Source: a bacterium
Lineage (GTDB): Bacteria; Desulfobacterota; Anaeroferrophillalia; Anaeroferrophillales; Tharpellaceae
Direction of reading: 5' to 3'
Length of the DNA: 8,110 nt
Assembly (NCBI GenBank): GCA_029935295.1
Contig: JAOZKP010000126.1
Coordinates: 1-8,110 of the forward strand
Position 1 is the stretch's first letter. The number at the start of each line of letters is the position of its first letter. Under the pieces are notes generated by a model. The model was not told the DNA's origin and did no database searches. It saw only the letters and a list, made by a program, of their open reading frames with translations. Shown piece after piece: positions 4,652 to 8,110 of the stretch. Both the position numbers and the translations under genes were made by a program.

Positions 4652-6807
4652 ATAACCTCTTCCTCCCCTATCCGAGACCGAAAACTGATCCGGGTTCCCC
4701 GGTCGGGTGCAGAAACAATTTCAAATGAACCAGCAATCAGAGTGGCCCGCTCCCGCATTCCGGCAATCCCGAGACCTCCGGCTTCGATATCTGCACCGGC
4801 AATAAAACCGCAGCCATCATCGGCAATAATCATCCGCAACTGCCCATTATCAACCACCAGTGAAATCGTCACCTGTTCGGCCTGTGAATGCCTGGCAACA
4901 TTGGTCAGAGCCTCCTGCGAAATTCTGTAAGCCGCAGTTGCCAGACTATCATCAAGTTCAGGGATTTCACCTGCAACACTACAAGTGCAGGCAATTCCGG
5001 TACGACGTTCAAAATCGGCCGCATACCACTCCAGAGCTTCAACCAGGCCCAGATCGTCTAAAATTCCCGGCCGCAGACGCAACGCAATACTCCGCACCTC
5101 ATCAATCGTATCATCAATTAACGAAGTCATCATCGCCGCCCTTTCTGCGGCTTTGGCATCAACCGGCCGCAGCCGGTCACCCAGCCAGACTGTCTCCAGA
5201 CGCAAGGCGGTCAACACCTGACCAAGTTCATCATGGAGACCGCGAGCAATTGCGGCCCGCTCCCGCTCCTGATCTGCCAAAATACTCCCTGAAAGCCGCT
5301 GTAATTCAGCGGTGCGTTTTTTTACCTGCTGTTCGAGATCCCGGGTATAGAGACTAAGTTTTTCCTGAGCCTGTTCAAGTGCAGCTTCAGTCTCTTTCCG
5401 AGCGCTAATATCGATCGAAACCGCGAGAGAACGGACAATAACCCCGTCCCGATCCCGATCGCCAATTGCAGAGAGCAGAACATCAACCAGCTTGCCATCC
5501 CGACACACTAACTGATAGGAGATATCTTTACAATAGCCTGTCTGGAAAAACTCCGGCAAAATCTTGGATTCAGAGTATTTACGTGATTCAGGCGTCAGAA
5601 AATCAAACAACGGCTTGCCCACCACTTCTGAACGAACATAGCCTAAAACTTCGAGCCAATTATCACTGACACTAATTAATAAACCGTCCCGATTGATTGA
5701 ATGCAGCATTGCCGGGGTGTTGTGATAGATTGAACGATAACGCTTTTCACTCTCACGCAGAGCCTGTTCGGCTTTCTTCCGCTGGACAATCTCGACACTG
5801 GCATTCCGGTAGAGAAAAAATACTGCCAACCCTACGAGAATACAGAGGGTGATCACCGTCGGCACGGTCACCCGCACCAACGGGTCGAAAACCACCTTAT
5901 AAATCGCCTTAAGGCTACGCAGATGAATTACCTGCCAACCCGGGAAGCCATCAATTTCCAGGCGGTTGACAAGATAACGACGACCACTCTCATCAACGGC
6001 ATAACGGCTACCGTCCGGTTTTAACCCGACCCCTGCCCAGGGACCTTTGCCAAATTGCCGGGACTCAACCAGTTGCTGCCGTTCAGATTCACCACCCTGC
6101 CACAACAACTTAAAAAGCCACGGTTTCCGGTTGGCAATAAAAATCAGGCCATGCGGATCGGTAACCACAACTATTTCATCCCGGCTTTGCCCCAGCTTCC
6201 TCTCAATCTGCTCTAGCGATGCTTTAATCACCACGACACCCAGCGGATGCGGATCAGATTCTACGAAAACCGGATAACTGCAATAAATTCCCCGCCGGCC
6301 AGAGGTTGTTCCCAGGGCCATGTAAGATGCCGGCAAACCCATTATGGCTGATTGAAAATAGGGGCGAAAAGCGAAGTTCTTACCGACAAAACTGTCTGGA
6401 GCCGCATGGTTACTGGAAGCAACCGTAACCCCGTTTTTATCCATAAGGTAACAGACATCCGAACTTAATGCCCGGTTGAAGTGATCTAATAAGTTCTCAA
6501 CTCTCTGCCTATAAACATTTTTCTGTAGATTATTTGCCGGTTTTTCTAAAGCCGCATCTGTTTCACCAACTCGCCCCGCAAAAAATTCAACTAATTGCCG
6601 CATCCCAGCCAGTGCCCGAACCGGCTTGACGTTTTCTGAAAGATAACTCGAAAGGTTCTTCTGAATAATTTCAATGCGGGTATTCGCATTATGCTCAGCT
6701 TCGGCAAAAGCGGCCCGCTTTAAAGAAGCATAATAGAGATAACTCCCGGTTGCTGCCGACAGAAAAACCAACAGAGATAAAACTAAAAAAATCAGTCGCA
6801 GTTTCAT
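4648..6807 (-). CDS. Membrane sensor histidine kinase with DctB-like dCache sensor, PAS and HisKA_3 kinase domains
   Basis: A 719-residue inner-membrane kinase. Order: membrane helix 1 (about 4-27), periplasmic double-Cache sensor (about 35-300), membrane helix 2 (about 311-333), PAS domain (about 354-470), coiled coil (471-505), HisKA_3 dimerisation domain with phospho-acceptor His525 in ARGLHDELGQ, and HATPase domain with N-box Asn636 (QEALTNVARHS), DDGCGF (663-668) and GGLGIAGMRER (677-687). All catalytic motifs look intact. The sensor motifs SFVGKNFAFRPYF (139-151) and ALGTTSGRRGIYCSYPV (164-180) match the ligand-binding region of DctB-type C4-dicarboxylate sensors. The HisKA_3 class normally pairs with NarL/FixJ regulators, and such a gene overlaps its 3' end by 4 bases. 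No in-frame ATG, GTG or TTG precedes the chosen ATG before the upstream TAA, although no convincing Shine-Dalgarno is visible. Ligand is inferred from motifs and the adjacent TRAP genes. Confidence 0.93.
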   Translation of the reverse strand: MKLRLIFLVLSLLVFLSAATGSYLYYASLKRAAFAEAEHNANTRIEIIQKNLSSYLSENVKPVRALAGMRQLVEFFAGRVGETDAALEKPANNLQKNVYRQRVENLLDHFNRALSSDVCYLMDKNGVTVASSNHAAPDSFVGKNFAFRPYFQSAIMGLPASYMALGTTSGRRGIYCSYPVFVESDPHPLGVVVIKASLEQIERKLGQSRDEIVVVTDPHGLIFIANRKPWLFKLLWQGGESERQQLVESRQFGKGPWAGVGLKPDGSRYAVDESGRRYLVNRLEIDGFPGWQVIHLRSLKAIYKVVFDPLVRVTVPTVITLCILVGLAVFFLYRNASVEIVQRKKAEQALRESEKRYRSIYHNTPAMLHSINRDGLLISVSDNWLEVLGYVRSEVVGKPLFDFLTPESRKYSESKILPEFFQTGYCKDISYQLVCRDGKLVDVLLSAIGDRDRDGVIVRSLAVSIDISARKETEAALEQAQEKLSLYTRDLEQQVKKRTAELQRLSGSILADQERERAAIARGLHDELGQVLTALRLETVWLGDRLRPVDAKAAERAAMMTSLIDDTIDEVRSIALRLRPGILDDLGLVEALEWYAADFERRTGIACTCSVAGEIPELDDSLATAAYRISQEALTNVARHSQAEQVTISLVVDNGQLRMIIADDGCGFIAGADIEAGGLGIAGMRERATLIAGSFEIVSAPDRGTRISFRSRIGEEEVI

Positions 6808-6993
6808 TTTAACAAATCGATATACAAAGGTTATAATCAGCCGGGGATTGCTTTTTTCTGTAAGGATAACTAATATCCAGCCAGAAATTTTTACTTAGCC
6901 ATCCCGGAACCTTTTACGAACGCATCACAGTTGACTAACACGCAGACTTAAGAACTGTCAACCCGGCATCCAAATTGAAATTAAACAGGCATT
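6808..6993. promoter_or_regulatory. Divergent intergenic region between the kinase gene and mobB
   Basis: These 186 bases separate two divergently transcribed genes and must hold a promoter for each. On the minus side an AT-rich TTATAA/TATAAC stretch near 6830-6838 could be a -10 element of the kinase gene, but no well-spaced -35 is clear. On the plus side TTGACT (6931-6936) resembles a -35 box, but the sequence 17 bases on is not a good -10. A GTTGAC/GTCAAC inverted pair (6930-6935, 6957-6962) is present with a long spacer. I see no convincing molybdenum-cofactor riboswitch or sigma-54 site. Confidence 0.4.
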
Positions 6994-7509
6994 ATGACGA
7001 CAACCCCTATTCTTGGCTTTATCGGCCCTAGCAACAGCGGCAAAACGACTCTGCTGACTAAAATAATCCAACAGTTAACCGCATCCGGTTTAAACATCGG
7101 CGCGGTCAAACATCATCACCGCACTTTTTCGATTGATCACGAAGGCAAAGACAGCCATCGTTTCACAGCTGCCGGAGCTCGGAAGACAATTATTACCGGC
7201 CCGCACCAGACCGCTCTAGTCGAGCAGACCCCGGAACAGATTCCGCTTGAACTGCTGGCTACAAAATATTTAGACGACCTCGACCTGATCATCGTTGAAG
7301 GATTTAAGCAGAACCCTATCCCTAAAATTGAAGTCCAGCGTCAGGAGCTCAACCTACCGCTTATCAGCCACAGCGACACGCACTGCGATCCCAATCTGAT
7401 TGCGGTCATCAGCAACGGCCAGCCAACGCTGGACCTGCCTCTATTTGACCTGGATCAGATTTCCGAAATATGCACGTTTATCTGCCGCCATTTTAATATC
7501 CCCTCATAA
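6994..7509 (+). CDS. mobB: Molybdopterin-guanine dinucleotide biosynthesis adaptor protein MobB
   Basis: MobB is a GTP-binding P-loop protein that assists MobA in making the guanine-dinucleotide form of the molybdenum (or tungsten) cofactor used by DMSO-reductase-family enzymes such as formate dehydrogenases and nitrate reductases. The 171-residue length is normal. Visible motifs are the Walker A loop GPSNSGKTT (11-19), the family block IGAVKHHHRTFSIDHEGKDS (35-54, with GKDS followed by HRFTAAGA) and the Walker B-like DLIIVEGFK (97-105), then PKIEV. The ATG at 6994 has only a weak CAGG upstream (6986-6989), but the protein begins directly at the expected first strand. It is cytoplasmic. mobA follows 11 bases downstream, forming a two-gene operon divergent from the kinase gene. 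Confidence 0.95.
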   Translation: MTTTPILGFIGPSNSGKTTLLTKIIQQLTASGLNIGAVKHHHRTFSIDHEGKDSHRFTAAGARKTIITGPHQTALVEQTPEQIPLELLATKYLDDLDLIIVEGFKQNPIPKIEVQRQELNLPLISHSDTHCDPNLIAVISNGQPTLDLPLFDLDQISEICTFICRHFNIPS

Positions 7510-7520
7510 CTGAACAACTT

Positions 7521-8110
7521 ATGAACTCACAGTTGCAAACAAAGCCTGAATTAAGCGGGGTTGTCCTCGCCGGCGGCCGGGCCGGGAGACTTAAAGGACA
7601 GGATAAAACCAGACTCCAATTCGGCGGTCAAACCCTGCTCGCCCGCACCCTTGAGATCCTTGATCCTCTCTGCAGCGAAAAACTTATCAGCAGTAACAGT
7701 TTAAAGACATACAACAACTGTAGAATTATCCCCGACCGCAGCCCAGGCCAGGGACCACTCGGAGCGCTCTACAGCTGCCTGCTGGCCGCCCGCAACCCCT
7801 ATCTTCTGATTGTTGCAACCGATATGCCTTTTATCACCACCGGGGCATTACAAAAACTCTGGCAGGAACAAGATGGATTTGACGTTGTCATCCCGAAATC
7901 TCCGGACGGAATGCAGCCACTGGCCGCCCTTTACAGCAAGAAGTGTATTTTACCGATCAGGTCCCAACTAGAGCGGGGAAATTTAAAGATCAGAAGCTTC
8001 TTTTCCGAGGTTCGCGTCAAGGTCATAAACTGTCAGGATTTCCCCGACATCTATCACAAAAACATCTTCCTCAACATCAACTCGCCCGCCGATCTGCAAA
8101 AAGCCCAATC
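7521..8110 (+). CDS. mobA: Molybdenum cofactor guanylyltransferase MobA (3' end beyond the window)
   Basis: MobA transfers GMP from GTP to molybdopterin to give the guanine-dinucleotide cofactor. I translated 196 codons from ATG 7521 and the frame is still open at the right edge. As MobA is usually about 190-210 residues and the typical C-terminal block FLNINSPADLQKAQ is reached, only a few codons should be missing. Motifs seen are the nucleotide-binding signature LAGGRAGRLKGQDK (16-29), with the essential GG and DK but Leu-Lys where Met-Gly is most common, DRSPGQGPLGAL (72-83), and the metal-binding VATDMPF with Asp101. It starts 11 bases after mobB with little Shine-Dalgarno, which suggests coupling to mobB translation. 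The nucleotide could in principle be CTP (MocA type), but the association with mobB and the GPLG motif favour MobA. Confidence 0.92.
   Translation, partial: MNSQLQTKPELSGVVLAGGRAGRLKGQDKTRLQFGGQTLLARTLEILDPLCSEKLISSNSLKTYNNCRIIPDRSPGQGPLGALYSCLLAARNPYLLIVATDMPFITTGALQKLWQEQDGFDVVIPKSPDGMQPLAALYSKKCILPIRSQLERGNLKIRSFFSEVRVKVINCQDFPDIYHKNIFLNINSPADLQKAQ

Noticed and set aside
4860..5357. A 165-codon open frame on the plus strand opposite the kinase gene.
   Set aside because: It lies wholly antisense to the conserved HATPase/HisKA region, is rich in Pro, Gln and His as expected of a shadow frame, and has no domain or good Shine-Dalgarno.
3943..6822. The 9-mer AAATCGATA occurs both upstream of dctP (3943-3951) and upstream of the kinase gene (6814-6822), suggesting a shared regulator site.
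   Set aside because: Given the AT-rich gaps compared, one shared 9-mer is not rare, it is not flanked by longer similarity, and the second copy sits only 7 bases before the kinase ATG.
6808..6993. A molybdenum-cofactor riboswitch or ModE site ahead of mobB.
   Set aside because: I could not identify the conserved stems of the Moco riboswitch or a ModE-like palindrome in these 186 bases.

Overview
The window looks like chromosomal DNA from an anaerobic or facultative Gram-negative bacterium. A Desulfuromonadota/deltaproteobacterial-type genome is a plausible guess from the style of the porin, TRAP transporter and mob genes, but no rRNA or marker gene is present to prove it. GC content is moderate and even across the window. 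I see no transposase, integrase, tRNA, rRNA or CRISPR array.

Layout. Positions 1-6807 form one co-oriented block on the minus strand. In transcription order it holds a membrane histidine kinase (6807-4648), a NarL/FixJ response regulator (4651-4013), a TRAP solute-binding protein dctP (3845-2847), the small TRAP membrane subunit dctQ (2730-2158), the large TRAP membrane subunit dctM (2161-764), and the start of an outer-membrane porin-like gene that runs off the left edge (550-1). Divergent from this block, on the plus strand, are mobB (6994-7509) and mobA (7521 to the right edge), which build the guanine-dinucleotide form of the molybdenum cofactor.

How the genes fit together. The kinase has a periplasmic double-Cache sensor whose motifs match DctB-type C4-dicarboxylate sensors, followed by a PAS domain and a HisKA_3-type kinase. 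Its 3' end overlaps the response regulator gene by 4 bp. The simplest reading is that external C4-dicarboxylate (succinate, fumarate or malate) activates the kinase, the LuxR-type regulator is phosphorylated, and the dctPQM transporter just downstream is induced. This resembles the DctS/DctR logic of Rhodobacter capsulatus more than the DctB/DctD (sigma-54) logic of rhizobia. The porin next to dctM may provide the outer-membrane entry route, but that link rests on position only.

Regulatory structure. A strong hairpin with a T tract lies between dctP and dctQ and probably lets the binding protein be made in excess of the membrane subunits. dctQ and dctM are translationally coupled (ATGA overlap), as are the kinase and regulator. 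The gaps upstream of dctP and of the porin carry several inverted repeats that are candidate operators. No wholly new system is evident. The most interesting points are the DctB-like sensor joined to a NarL-type output, the dctP/dctQ attenuator, a long internal loop in DctM, and the 13-bp inverted repeat in front of the porin gene.
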